Positions 8,897 to 18,309 are shown, counted from the first letter of the stretch. The stretch: DNA of 41,478 nucleotides from SAR202 cluster bacterium AC-647-N09_OGT_505m (GCA_009391225.1 VEXC01000010.1:1-41478), one strand, 5' to 3'. Notes: generated from the sequence alone by a model not told the origin. Program-made: numbers and translations.

Positions 8897-9008
8897 CGAA
8901 GCCGAATGAAACTATTACAGTAAGTATGACGGGGGCTCGCCAGTGTCCTCCCTTTCGGCCACAGTGTTGGTGGGGATTTATGATGCTAGCCCCGCAAGAC
9001 TCCGGTGT

Positions 9009-10319
9009 CTAAAGAATCTCTCTCTGAAGCCTAGCCTTCCAGTCGCCCCGATGCACGATTCGCTTGACTCTAGATGAGTATCGTTGCCTGAGGTCTTCTT
9101 TTGAGAGTTTTAACAAGCTTTGCCAAGACTCCAGTCCCCGGATAACATATATAGCATTACCTTCCAACGGGTTCTCTGCGACCACGGATTCAGCAAAAAC
9201 GTATGCGTAGTAAACCGATGCTTGATTCTCGAATCTACTACGATAGACTTGCTTTGGATTAAATGTGTCAAGATATTCCAGACGTTCCAGGAAAAGTTGG
9301 GCTTGTTCTTTATCCCTGAACTGGGATTCAAGTTGCTGCCTATGTCCTGGACTTCGCCACCAACCCAGTGGAAGAATATCCCAGTCTAGTTGATTGTTAG
9401 TGGTATCAAGGCTGGATGATCGGTTATACCGAGCACCCACAGTGAGGACACTGGCTGCAGACGAGTAATCCTGCTGGGCCGATTCCTCGTCTCCAACGGC
9501 TTGGTAGGCCTTCCCTCTGCGAGTGTAGGTGAGCGCAATCGTTGGGTCGAGCTTTATAGCGGTGGAGTAATCCCGAATAGCATTTTTGTACTGGCGACCC
9601 TCCATGTATACGTTGCCCCGGCGACGGTACTCAGTACTGGTTCTTGGAGTTGGAGCATCGAATTTGAGTCTCGTCAACCCTGTTACCCTCTCAAGATTGG
9701 CTCCGGTCAGAATAGTTCCTCTCAGGTCGGCTCCTTCTAGATTGGCTCCACTCAGGTCGGCCCCTTCTAGGTTGGCTCCACCCAGGTCGGCTCCTACCAG
9801 ATTCGACTCGACCAGGTTTGCTCCTTCTAGATTGGCTCCACTCAAGTCGGCCCCGGTCAGGCCGGACAGAGCCAGGAGCCTTATATCGCCAATCTCGTTA
9901 CCGTCGAGCCAGAGGCTGTTCAGGTTGGTGAGTGATGTCAACGGGCTGAAGTCGCTGATCCGGTCGGAGGTGAGCACGAGAGTTGTCAGGTTAGTGAGGT
10001 TGGTAATGGGTCTTATGTCGCTGATCGGGTTGGAGTATAGGTTGGGCTCGGTCAGGTTGGTGAGGCTTGCCAGGGAGCTTATGTCGCTGATCGGGTTGGA
10101 GTAGAGGACGAGCTCGGTCAGGTTGGTGAGGCTTGCCAGAGGGCTTATATCGATGATCTCGTTACGGTCAAGCACGAGCCTGGTCAGTTTGGTAAGTGAA
10201 GCTAGACGGCTTATGTCGCTGACCCGGTTGTGGCCGATGTCGAGCTCGGTCAGGTTAACTGCATACTCGAGGCCGGAGAGGTTTTCAATGCCTGCTCTAT
10301 TAGTCTCTAGTTCGTCCAA
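9009..10319 (-). CDS. LRR + pentapeptide + TPR protein, 3' part of a frameshifted gene
   Basis: A 436-codon frame. Residues 1-155 form about six internalin-type leucine-rich repeats of about 22 residues (LTNLTELVLYSNPISDISSL pattern). About 157-215 is a run of pentapeptide repeats (A-[DN]-L-x-G). About 225-290 holds two TPR units (EYRRRGNVYMEGRQYKNAIR and following). A tail of about 140 residues is unrecognised. The ATG at 10319 is unlikely to be the true start. The preceding codons in this frame read DLREL, which continues the LRR cap begun in the other frame (10307-10549). One missing base near 10329-10335, in a run of G on the minus strand, explains the break. All three repeat types usually mediate protein binding. 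Confidence 0.75.
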   Translation of the reverse strand: MDELETNRAGIENLSGLEYAVNLTELDIGHNRVSDISRLASLTKLTRLVLDRNEIIDISPLASLTNLTELVLYSNPISDISSLASLTNLTEPNLYSNPISDIRPITNLTNLTTLVLTSDRISDFSPLTSLTNLNSLWLDGNEIGDIRLLALSGLTGADLSGANLEGANLVESNLVGADLGGANLEGADLSGANLEGADLRGTILTGANLERVTGLTRLKFDAPTPRTSTEYRRRGNVYMEGRQYKNAIRDYSTAIKLDPTIALTYTRRGKAYQAVGDEESAQQDYSSAASVLTVGARYNRSSSLDTTNNQLDWDILPLGWWRSPGHRQQLESQFRDKEQAQLFLERLEYLDTFNPKQVYRSRFENQASVYYAYVFAESVVAENPLEGNAIYVIRGLESWQSLLKLSKEDLRQRYSSRVKRIVHRGDWKARLQREIL

Positions 10320-10549
10320 CTCCCTGAGATCCCTTCTGGTTTCTCAAGTACCTTACGTACCGCAGCCTCAAGGTTCTTGTCAGGGAAGACAACGATGGTT
10401 TGGCTTGTCCCGCACTGAAAACAGAACCCAGCATTCGTTGACAACTCAGTCCCGCAATTGGGACATTCCATACTCAATGGAGAGCCGCAATCCTGGCAGA
10501 AATTCGCAAAATCTCCAGATATGAGTCCGCATTTTCCACATGTTTTCAT
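10307..10549 (-). CDS. Double zinc ribbon + LRR cap, 5' part of a frameshifted gene
   Basis: An 80-residue frame. Residues 1-48 form two zinc ribbons (Cys 4/7/18/21 and 29/32/43/46). Then comes TIVVFPDKNLEAAVRKVLEK, the standard N-terminal cap of internalin-like LRR proteins. The cap breaks off after PEG. In the neighbouring frame it resumes as DLREL and runs into the repeats of the 9009-10319 frame. The true gene is therefore 9009-10549, about 513 residues. Element copy 2 supplies a TATAAT about 50 nt before the ATG. The break may be a real mutation or a sequencing error. Confidence 0.75.
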   Translation of the reverse strand: MKTCGKCGLISGDFANFCQDCGSPLSMECPNCGTELSTNAGFCFQCGTSQTIVVFPDKNLEAAVRKVLEKPEGISGSWTN

Positions 10550-10598
10550 GAGGTCACACCCCTAGTTGGCGCATAGTACATATCCACCTATATGCACC

Positions 10599-10623
10599 CA
10601 TTATAACCCGTCAGGGGGATGCC
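10599..10623 (-). promoter_or_regulatory. Copy 2 of the dispersed promoter-like element
   Basis: Minus strand: GGCATCCCC, then CCTGACGGGTTATAATG. The TATAAT (10600-10605) fits a sigma-70 -10 box. There is no TTGACA at 17 nt; instead GCTCTATG lies there and recurs in other copies. It lies 51 bases before the ATG of the zinc-ribbon/LRR gene. Confidence 0.65.
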
Positions 10624-10714
10624 ATAGAGCGCTACCGATTATGGGGAGGCGTGGGGAGTTCGGCTGTGACGATGCTATTGATGGTTCCAGGACTGGTGTG
10701 AGGCAGGAGGGATG

Positions 10715-12529
10715 TTAGTGCGGATCATCATTGTCATCTGGTAGGCCTCTCATGAAGGCGATTAGAGCCGTTAGCTCTTCAGTTTGGATATTATCAAAGA
10801 CGTCGTGTACGGTTTCCGTTTGGAGCACCTGTTCGATTGTGGCTGCGCTCCCGTCGTGGAAATAGGGTGCAGTTAACCAAAGTCCAATCAGTGAAGGTGT
10901 ATCAAAACTCGTCCCTCTACCATGCGAATTCCTCTCAAGGCTTGGGTCTCCCGTACCTACATCGTGCAGCTTATGATCAGTGTAAAGAGGTGGTATATGA
11001 CACGATTGGCATTCCAAGTTCTCAAATACTAATCTCCCGATATTGATCTCTGCGCGGTTATCCCTGAAAGGTGAATCAAGTACCTCTATAGTTCCAAGGT
11101 AAGCTGCAAGAGCATCCAATTCATGTGATAACCCTGCATGTGGCTTTCCCATAGTGTCATGTGGGGAACCGGTTATCAGGCCAGTCCCAAACTGGATGTC
11201 TCTTATTGTGACTTCCACGTCTTGAAGTTCATCTAAGTCTCCGGACCAATGCATAGGAAGTGTCTGACCTACGCCGAATAGAGATGGAGTGTTCCTGGGG
11301 CCGTCCGGAAACCCCATCCATGTTCTTCCATCCATCATCCCATCGAAATGACAGGTGGCACAGGAGATCCAGTGGTCGGTGGTGAGAGAGGGCGAGGCAG
11401 CTGAGTTGAATATCTTCTTTCCTTCTAACAAAGTCGGTGACAAGGGTATATTTGTGATTGTTACGAGATTCGTGACTGTGAGAGTGTCCGTGTCTATGAC
11501 GGACAAGTTCCCATCCAACACGTTATTGACGTAGACATTTGAACCGTCTGGTGAAACTGCTATGCCTCTTGGGTTTGAACCTACCGAAATGTGTGCTAGC
11601 CCTTGGTTGGTATTCAGGTCTATTACTGAGACATCATCACTACCGGCATTGGCCACATAGAGCGTTTTTTCGTCAGGTGAAAGTGCCACTGAGAACGGCA
11701 TGTTCACCGGCTCATCTGCCGTATCTAACGTGATCCTATTGCGCGGAAGCAACTTCAGATTGTCTATGTCCAGCAAATTAACAACAGGGAATACCGTGGT
11801 ATCGAAAAGCCTTGCGGTGTTACCGACATTGAAACGGGTTTGTGGGGCGTATGCCAAAGAGCCGTCTACACCTAAAACGACAGACTGGGAAAGGTTGGTA
11901 TCTGACCCAGCAGATATCGTTCCGAGCACGACGGTCGCCTGTTGATCAATCACAGTGAGGCGTCCCGTGAAGAAATGGGTGACTAGCAGGCGTTTGCCAT
12001 CCCTGCTCAGCGCCAAGCCTGTTGGAAAGGCATCGACGGGTATACGATTCAACAGTTCTCCAGTCATCAAGTCGATTATGCTTACAGTTCCGCTAGCAAA
12101 TTCAGTGACAAAGACGTGAACTCCATCGGTAACCACTCCGTATGGCATGGAGCCTACAGAATATTTGGTGACTTCTACCGTCTGGTTAAGGTTGACTTTG
12201 GATAGGGTTGCCGACCCGTGATTGGCTACCACCACTGTTTTAGAGTCGGGTGTAAAAGACATGGTGCGAGGGTTGTCACCAACAGGTATCTCAGCCAGGA
12301 CTGCTAAGGTGCTGGCGTCGACCAGGGTAATCGAGTCACTGTCCGGATTGACCGTTGCTACAAGCTTGCCATCCGGAGACACCGCCACAGCAGAAGATGA
12401 GACCGGGCCATCGAGGGATATGTGGGATATGGCGTCCGGTGTGACCTGAATGCTCGGTTCGTCAGAGGGTGGCTGACAGGCACAAACGGCAAGTAGGAGA
12501 CCTGACAGAACTATAGCGAATCTAGCCAT
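10715..12529 (-). CDS. Lipoprotein: YVTN beta-propeller fused to di-haem cytochrome c
   Basis: A 604-residue envelope protein. The signal peptide ends at a lipobox-like VCAC with Cys18 as likely lipidated residue. About 35-360 is a seven-bladed YVTN/Lvp-type beta-propeller (repeated SPDGKxVxVxN...VIDL units). About 365-600 is a di-haem domain of the cytochrome c peroxidase/MauG type, with haem sites CATCH (390-394) and CQSCH (507-511). The later GTSFDTPSLIGLW...YFHDGSA is typical of that family. It probably moves electrons to or from an unknown substrate outside the membrane. The gene starts 12 nt after the giant lipoprotein gene ends, so the two are likely co-transcribed. No good ribosome-binding site is seen, which favours coupling. 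Confidence 0.87.
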   Translation of the reverse strand: MARFAIVLSGLLLAVCACQPPSDEPSIQVTPDAISHISLDGPVSSSAVAVSPDGKLVATVNPDSDSITLVDASTLAVLAEIPVGDNPRTMSFTPDSKTVVVANHGSATLSKVNLNQTVEVTKYSVGSMPYGVVTDGVHVFVTEFASGTVSIIDLMTGELLNRIPVDAFPTGLALSRDGKRLLVTHFFTGRLTVIDQQATVVLGTISAGSDTNLSQSVVLGVDGSLAYAPQTRFNVGNTARLFDTTVFPVVNLLDIDNLKLLPRNRITLDTADEPVNMPFSVALSPDEKTLYVANAGSDDVSVIDLNTNQGLAHISVGSNPRGIAVSPDGSNVYVNNVLDGNLSVIDTDTLTVTNLVTITNIPLSPTLLEGKKIFNSAASPSLTTDHWISCATCHFDGMMDGRTWMGFPDGPRNTPSLFGVGQTLPMHWSGDLDELQDVEVTIRDIQFGTGLITGSPHDTMGKPHAGLSHELDALAAYLGTIEVLDSPFRDNRAEINIGRLVFENLECQSCHIPPLYTDHKLHDVGTGDPSLERNSHGRGTSFDTPSLIGLWLTAPYFHDGSAATIEQVLQTETVHDVFDNIQTEELTALIAFMRGLPDDNDDPH

Positions 12530-12541
12530 CGGCCGTGAATA

Positions 12542-15500
12542 TCAACCGTTTGGCTCACATATGTGAATATCGTCAAAAAGCACCTCACTGTCAGGGAGCA
12601 CTTCAAGCCATATCCCTCCAGGCGGGAGTGGGTTGGAATCAGGTTGCTCAATTTCCAGCACCCCGTCGATACCTATCCGCAGCACTTTCTCGAAGAGGCT
12701 GATTTCAACTACATGCCACTTGTTGAGCGAGTGATGTATGTTCGACCCAACCCCAACATCCCTCCACATAACGTTGGTGTCATTTTGCCCAAAAGATATG
12801 AGGTATCGAAGACCATCTTTGTCGTGAAAGTTGAGGTGGGCATTTCCGGTGATTAGTTTTACACGCATGCGCCAAGCTACTTCGTCCCAGTTGTCACCTG
12901 CGTATGCGTGAACGTGGCCGGCGCCTCGGAGTACATTCGAGTCATCAGCTTGAACAACAGACCATGCCTCATCGGAGCTGAATCTCCAGCCCTCTGTGCC
13001 TTTCTCAAAATCGCTGGCGAAAAGCTCAGTCTCGCCTTGTATGCATCTGGTCTGCCCGGTGGGCCAATCGCCGGAGACAGGATAAGGAAGGCCGAGAGGG
13101 ACCCTCGCTCCATGTGTGACGATAGTGCCCGCGGCCTGTCGTCCGGACAGTTCTTCCGCATAATAGGTGACAGTGATCGTGTCGGACAGCCCCGCACCAT
13201 AATCGAAATTGTTGGCCAATAGGTTCATTTCCTCGCCCTTAAGCCACCATTTAGTTACACCACCCTCAATTCGGATATCTTTCTCGACCAAAACAATCCC
13301 AGGCATCGCGACGGTCACGTGAGCCGTTTTGCCGGTCCATCCCTGGGGCATTGTTGTCTCAAAATGTGCATTTTGGATGCCGCCTGAATACCAGAGAAGC
13401 GGGCTGCGCTGAATCAAGTCTGTGGTCAGACCCAATGCCTTTGTGCCGTTGTCGGTTACGACAAAAGTGAAAGTGAGCCCGTCTGGTGTAAGCGGCCCAC
13501 CGGTTGGGTAAGGCTCTTGGACTGGTCCGGCACTGGTCATGCCGTCGTGAGTGACTGTCAGTTCAACCGTCCACAGGCCAGGCTGGTCAAGCTCGAAATC
13601 GTTCGAGGGGTCGTAATAGTAGCCGACAGCATTGGCTCGTCCTTCAAGTGTGCGCTTTGCTCCATCTGGAGCGGTGACAGTGTATTCAACTTTGCTCGGC
13701 AGGGTTGGCATGATTGGCCCTGCCATCCTGAAAATATCTCCGACTCCCAGGACTGAGCCAGGTCTCACCCCCAGCGGCAGAAAGAACATGTCTACGTCAC
13801 GTCCATGCACGTTGAAGAGGGGTCCTCCGTTCGGGCCGCCGGCATTGCCCTGAAAAGGCGGCATGAAGCGTGAGCCCATAGGGTCGTCATCCCTCGCCAG
13901 AACCCAGCTCGATCCGTATATGGCGAATATCCCTTCTTTGAGTTCGATGTCCCGTATCACAGCAGCACCATAGAGGAACTTGAAGTCGCCTGGCAAATCA
14001 CCTTCATGGCCGTTACCAGATTGCATATGATAGGCGTCATTGAACCGCCAGTAAGCGATTCCAACATCATTTCCTTGGATAAGCTCTCTCACTCTAACTC
14101 CGGGCCTTTGTGCCGAGGTGTATGAATACGCGCGCAGATTCAATTGCTCAGGCCGAAAACCTAGGGATAGACCTTTGTCGCTGCCATCTGGGTTCAACTC
14201 GACAAATGTTGCCAGTGGAATCTGACCAGCCTTTACGAAGGAAGATATATCTCCACCCACGCTGTTTGGCGGCACTTGCTTGATAGCCCTTGCCACCAGA
14301 GGATGTTTGGTATCCAAGGCCTGAAAGCTCAGTTGGGTATTGACTGAATCTCCGGGCCCCATTTCTTCTTCTCGATTTGGTTCCGGCCCTTCGACCCCCC
14401 AAAGGATGTCACCGGTAAAGAATGGGAATTGGTGGTGTCCTCCCGGTTCAAAATCAGATCCGAATCCCCATGGGGGAGGAATAGAATCAGTGCCATCGGT
14501 GCCTCTACGTCCGTGTGCGATGATGGGTCCGTCAGGCGTTGCGATTGCACTCCCATATACAAGACGACCTACCCATAAAGCACTATCTTTGCTGGTGTAG
14601 CGGGCCTCCACATCTATCTTGTATTCTCCTGCGTTTTCGAAGGTATAATATTCCCCTCCACCGTCCCAATAGCCAGATTCGTTAGCAACACCTTTATATT
14701 GTTGCAAGGTGAGGTTATTATCTGCACCAACGTGAGTAACTGTGAAATCAACCTCTGCTGGTACCCGTGGGTACACGTGTAATCCGACCGGCAAACTGTC
14801 TCCAGCTTCGAAAGGAGTTCCAGGTAAGAGCATAGTTTCGATATCCAGACTACTCGCAACAGTCAGATCATATGTGCCAGTGAGTTCAAACATATACCCA
14901 TTTATGTCATTAATATGACCTGACAATTTCAGTATGTAGTCACCATCTAGCGGGAATTCGTATACGAACTCATCTCCCAAACCCAGTAATTGAGGTATTT
15001 CGACGATATGCCCGCCTCCTCCAGCAATGGGCCTGTTGCCAGGCAAAATCGGTGTCCTTACTCCATAGGCGCCAAGTGGTGCCGGACCTAGGACATCTGT
15101 CTTGCCATCAGGTCTCTCTACTATAATTTGTAGCTTACTGCTAGAGAAATCGAACTCTATGAAAGGTACCGCTGGAGTTATGCGATCAACCATTCCCAAC
15201 AACGGTGCGTAAGGGTCCAAACGATGCGACAGAGAATCGTCATATGGGTCTAAACGAGGGATTACTGGGTTATGATTCGTGATCGTTAGAGGACCGATGT
15301 CAAATTCAGATTCATTTTCTCGGGACCACACCCCGCCACGGGTACCCTCCTGCAGAAGGTCTGCAAATAGGGTGGTTGGCAACCTCACAGGTTTTGGAGA
15401 CCCAACGGTCACCGTTGCGAGAGCAACCATATTCCTAGTACCAGCCACACTAGTCCCGAGGCTAAACAACTTTCCGTCTTCGTTTACATTTGGAGTATCT

Positions 15501-16576
15501 TCCGGAAAATGTAACGCAAGCCACAATATGTAAGTTCCTTCAGGCGTACCTCCATACGTGTCTATGTTTACATCGCAGGAAAAATCCGATACGGATTTAT
15601 CCTTTTCATCTCTCCAATTCAGTGGAGAGCCATCGCAATTGCTATTGAAAAAATCTCCATTGTTCATACCGGTAAGAATGGGCAACCCAGTCGGAGTTAG
15701 GATGTTGGAAGCAAAAGTTCCGCCAGGGCCCACTGGGAGTCCATTTTCATCGCCAATTATTCGACCAATGAAATTGTAACGAATGTCGCCAAGTATCTGA
15801 TCGTCAATTATCTGAGTACCTGTTAGGATTGACAGCTTCCCGTCAATTGTTGCTCGGTCTCCGTCCTGGAAGGCAATTCTTGAAAGGCTGCCCTCCACCA
15901 CCCAAACTGTTTCTTTGTTGGGGATCCTCGCACCGCCCGCAAAACCATACACCTCTTTTGTTTCTGGAGCTGGAATACTCAGAATGACTCCCGGAGACTT
16001 GGGGCCCTCGTTTATTAGTTGCTCATCGACTCCATTGCTCAAATTAATCTGTTGACCTGTTGTGTCCTGTTTTACAAGTACATGGGTGCCGGGCCTGGCG
16101 AGCACACTGGCCTCAAATGCACCTGATGAATCTGCAACTACTAGGGTAACTCCACCTAGCTCCAAATTCGCTACCATTACGTTCGATTCTTCTGGTACTG
16201 CACCCGGATTACCGATTACTCGAACCTTCCCGACAATGTCGTCATATTCAAGGTCTATTGCTTTCGCGTCAGGCGGGGAAACACGGCGGTAGTTCTCTGC
16301 AGCAGAAAGATGATTCCAATTAGCTCCAGAGCTATCCGTTCTGGGAACGACATGTTCACCTGGCCCAGTAACAGTGACCCTGCTCACGGGGGTCGCAGCG
16401 GAGGTGTCTATTGGCGCCGGTGTGGTCTCAGATATGCCTCTGGGTGGTACGCCCGTATACGTTGCTGTGGGCAATGATGTGGATCTATCTGCCATCTCAC
16501 TTTCACCACCACAAGCTGCCAACAATAACATAAGTGCTGGCAGTAGCAAGATCAGCGATATGGACTTGAGCTTCAT
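12542..16576 (-). CDS. Very large lipoprotein with C-terminal LamG-like domain
   Basis: A 1344-residue surface lipoprotein. The signal peptide is MKLKSISLILLLPALMLLLA, with lipobox LAAC (Cys22), then a Thr/Pro-rich linker. I do not recognise the centre. It is rich in beta-type sequence and may be a string of immunoglobulin-like domains. The last ~150 residues (ASDFEKGTEGWRFSSDEAW...FDDIHICE) resemble a concanavalin/LamG-type jelly roll as found in carbohydrate-binding proteins. A longer frame starts at ATG 16606, but that ATG overlaps the TATAAT. ATG 16576 begins a proper signal peptide and has AGGAG upstream. Next gene: the propeller/di-haem lipoprotein, probably its partner at the cell surface. 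Confidence 0.85.
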   Translation of the reverse strand: MKLKSISLILLLPALMLLLAACGGESEMADRSTSLPTATYTGVPPRGISETTPAPIDTSAATPVSRVTVTGPGEHVVPRTDSSGANWNHLSAAENYRRVSPPDAKAIDLEYDDIVGKVRVIGNPGAVPEESNVMVANLELGGVTLVVADSSGAFEASVLARPGTHVLVKQDTTGQQINLSNGVDEQLINEGPKSPGVILSIPAPETKEVYGFAGGARIPNKETVWVVEGSLSRIAFQDGDRATIDGKLSILTGTQIIDDQILGDIRYNFIGRIIGDENGLPVGPGGTFASNILTPTGLPILTGMNNGDFFNSNCDGSPLNWRDEKDKSVSDFSCDVNIDTYGGTPEGTYILWLALHFPEDTPNVNEDGKLFSLGTSVAGTRNMVALATVTVGSPKPVRLPTTLFADLLQEGTRGGVWSRENESEFDIGPLTITNHNPVIPRLDPYDDSLSHRLDPYAPLLGMVDRITPAVPFIEFDFSSSKLQIIVERPDGKTDVLGPAPLGAYGVRTPILPGNRPIAGGGGHIVEIPQLLGLGDEFVYEFPLDGDYILKLSGHINDINGYMFELTGTYDLTVASSLDIETMLLPGTPFEAGDSLPVGLHVYPRVPAEVDFTVTHVGADNNLTLQQYKGVANESGYWDGGGEYYTFENAGEYKIDVEARYTSKDSALWVGRLVYGSAIATPDGPIIAHGRRGTDGTDSIPPPWGFGSDFEPGGHHQFPFFTGDILWGVEGPEPNREEEMGPGDSVNTQLSFQALDTKHPLVARAIKQVPPNSVGGDISSFVKAGQIPLATFVELNPDGSDKGLSLGFRPEQLNLRAYSYTSAQRPGVRVRELIQGNDVGIAYWRFNDAYHMQSGNGHEGDLPGDFKFLYGAAVIRDIELKEGIFAIYGSSWVLARDDDPMGSRFMPPFQGNAGGPNGGPLFNVHGRDVDMFFLPLGVRPGSVLGVGDIFRMAGPIMPTLPSKVEYTVTAPDGAKRTLEGRANAVGYYYDPSNDFELDQPGLWTVELTVTHDGMTSAGPVQEPYPTGGPLTPDGLTFTFVVTDNGTKALGLTTDLIQRSPLLWYSGGIQNAHFETTMPQGWTGKTAHVTVAMPGIVLVEKDIRIEGGVTKWWLKGEEMNLLANNFDYGAGLSDTITVTYYAEELSGRQAAGTIVTHGARVPLGLPYPVSGDWPTGQTRCIQGETELFASDFEKGTEGWRFSSDEAWSVVQADDSNVLRGAGHVHAYAGDNWDEVAWRMRVKLITGNAHLNFHDKDGLRYLISFGQNDTNVMWRDVGVGSNIHHSLNKWHVVEISLFEKVLRIGIDGVLEIEQPDSNPLPPGGIWLEVLPDSEVLFDDIHICEPNG

Positions 16577-16969
16577 CTCATCGCTCCTGTGGAACCTTAA
16601 CTCCATTATAACCCGTCAGGGGATGTCGCGGACCAGAGGGTGATTCCTTAAGCCTTACCCCTATACCACACATCAACCTACCCCTTGCACATGGTTCACT
16701 ACCACTTTACACCATACATTTACATGGTGACGTACTGGCACACCCTAGAGACCACTATGTTGGAGCCTAGCCAGGCTCCTTCCCTTCTCTCTCATCGCCT
16801 CATTTGGTGGCTTCAGATTCTTCCGGAACCTCTCCTCCTCGTCGGCGTATATGCCAGCCAAGCCTCTTATGGATAGCTACCTAGCATAAAAGGCATAAGA
16901 AATCGGCAGGACGTAACTGGGAAGTAGCGGCAATGACTAGATACATACAGGGACGATTGTTACGAAATC
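16577..16969. other. Intergenic region with promoter
   Basis: Apart from element copy 3 at 16604-16627 and the 28-nt leader between its TATAAT and the ATG, I see no gene or RNA here. The stretch 16640-16969 has no supported feature. Confidence 0.5.
16604..16627 (-). promoter_or_regulatory. Copy 3 of the dispersed promoter-like element
   Basis: Minus strand: GACATCCC, then CTGACGGGTTATAATG. TATAAT (16605-16610) is followed by exactly 28 nt containing CAGGAGCGATGAG and then the ATG of the giant lipoprotein. The same 28-nt spacing recurs in copy 4. This is the clearest case that the element is a working promoter. Confidence 0.72.
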
Positions 16970-18223
16970 TCAGCTATTGCGGTTCAATGGCCAGATAACA
17001 AGACCAGCAATCATAGACAAAATGGCGGCTAATATTAGTGGAAATTCTAAGGCCACGTCACCCAATATTCCCGCCAATACTGCCCCCAAAGCAGCGAACC
17101 CCTCCCCCACAGACGAGATTAAACCAAGGACTGTAGATTCGCGGTTCCCAATCTTTTCTAACGCCATTGCAACGATGACAGAGCGAATTGATAGCATCAA
17201 GAATCCAGTAATAATTAGAAGCGGGAATATGGTGACATCGCTTGGTGTGAATGTTATAAACCAAGCACAAATTCCTCCTCCTATTAGTCCCCAAGTAGAC
17301 ATGGTTTTTCTGCCGACTTTATCTGAAAGGTGCCCGACAAAAGGGGCTGCAACGGCGCCCCCAATCAGGAACAACGAAAACCCAAGTCCGGTCAGTCCCG
17401 AGGAAAACCCCCTAACCTCTTGGAAATACAACGGTGCCATGCTCATAAATGCGACCATGGACATGTTGTGAAGTATGATCATCAGTAGGATAGCAAGGAC
17501 ACCTGGTCGCACAATCGATTTCGCCAAACCGGTGATATTCACACCGATCGCAGATTCCTTGGGAGGTGCCATCACCATCGGCGCTAGTCTGAGAAAAATC
17601 AAACCTAAAACAATTGTCGGCACTGTATTGATCTGAAGCACCAAGCTCCAATCCAGGGACATAAGCAAAACGCCCACTAGAAGAGGAGCAGCAATCTCCG
17701 CGATGGTTCCTCCCATCATATGGATTGCTATGACAAATCCCTTCCTACGTGGCATCCACTGAGTCATTACACCCATAGCTACCGGGTGCCACGCCGCAGA
17801 TCCAGCACTTGCTAGTGTTAAGAATCCAACAACCACCCAATAATTGGTTGAGCCTGAAGCTATCAATTGAGCCGCAGAAACCAACCAAAACGTGCCGAGC
17901 AAGAAGTTACCTCGCCCACTTAGGTTGTCTCCAATCAGTCCTGCGGGAAGTTGCGCAATGCCAGAAGCTATCTGCCTGGCTGCAAAAAGCATGCCCACTT
18001 GGAGCGGGCTAAGGCCCATTGATACAGCCATTGCTGGTGCAAGTAACCATAAAGCCCCACTACCCCAATCTACTGCGCCATGTCCAGCAGGGAAGGCTAC
18101 CAGGTATAGCCACTGCTGTTGTTTAAAAGACGAACGAATGACTCTGCTCCCATCTTTATTAAGTTTGTCTAATGTACTAGCCTTCCAACAATCGCTTCTG
18201 TGTTGCCCAGTTGTACCTAACAT
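16970..18223 (-). CDS. MFS transporter
   Basis: A 417-residue protein with about 12 transmembrane helices of the major facilitator superfamily. Loop 2-3 reads GLIGDNLSGRG, and the second half has the corresponding GHLSDKVGRKT motif. It resembles drug/metabolite efflux permeases of the fosmidomycin-resistance type; substrate unknown. The first ~30 residues (MLGTTGQHRSDCWKAS...) are unlike an MFS start and are encoded by dispersed repeat B. No other ATG, GTG or TTG occurs before the first helix, and no ribosome-binding site precedes ATG 18223. The 5' end may have been replaced when the repeat and its promoter arrived. Confidence 0.83.
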   Translation of the reverse strand: MLGTTGQHRSDCWKASTLDKLNKDGSRVIRSSFKQQQWLYLVAFPAGHGAVDWGSGALWLLAPAMAVSMGLSPLQVGMLFAARQIASGIAQLPAGLIGDNLSGRGNFLLGTFWLVSAAQLIASGSTNYWVVVGFLTLASAGSAAWHPVAMGVMTQWMPRRKGFVIAIHMMGGTIAEIAAPLLVGVLLMSLDWSLVLQINTVPTIVLGLIFLRLAPMVMAPPKESAIGVNITGLAKSIVRPGVLAILLMIILHNMSMVAFMSMAPLYFQEVRGFSSGLTGLGFSLFLIGGAVAAPFVGHLSDKVGRKTMSTWGLIGGGICAWFITFTPSDVTIFPLLIITGFLMLSIRSVIVAMALEKIGNRESTVLGLISSVGEGFAALGAVLAGILGDVALEFPLILAAILSMIAGLVIWPLNRNS

Positions 18224-18257
18224 GGGCCAGCAGTAGCAGTATGGACTTCAGATTCAT
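18177..18257 (-). other. Orphan lipoprotein-type signal-peptide start (26 codons)
   Basis: Frame reads MNLKSILLLLAHV... and stops at TAG after 26 codons. It closely matches the start of the giant lipoprotein (MKLKSISLILLLP). It also sits 28 nt after a TATAAT, exactly as there, with a matching GGAGG-type ribosome-binding site. It overlaps the MFS start in another frame. It looks like the 5' end of a lipoprotein gene copied here and then broken. Confidence 0.55.
18179..18229 (-). repeat. Dispersed repeat, copy B
   Basis: Second copy of the repeat at 7691-7740. Here it overlaps the first codons of the MFS gene and follows the orphan signal-peptide start. Confidence 0.6.
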
Positions 18258-18284
18258 ATCATCGCCTCCATGGAATCCTCCTCC

Positions 18285-18309
18285 AATTATAACCCGTCAG
18301 TGGTATGAC
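18285..18309 (-). promoter_or_regulatory. Copy 4 of the dispersed promoter-like element
   Basis: Minus strand: GTCATACCA, then CTGACGGGTTATAATT. TATAAT is at 18286-18291. It drives into an orphan signal-peptide start and then the MFS gene at 18223. Confidence 0.6.

Noticed and set aside
9586..10524. Long plus-strand frames opposite the LRR/pentapeptide gene
   Set aside because: They are low-complexity mirrors of the repeat-coding strand (runs of Arg-Leu-Ala-Pro and Leu-Val-Arg).
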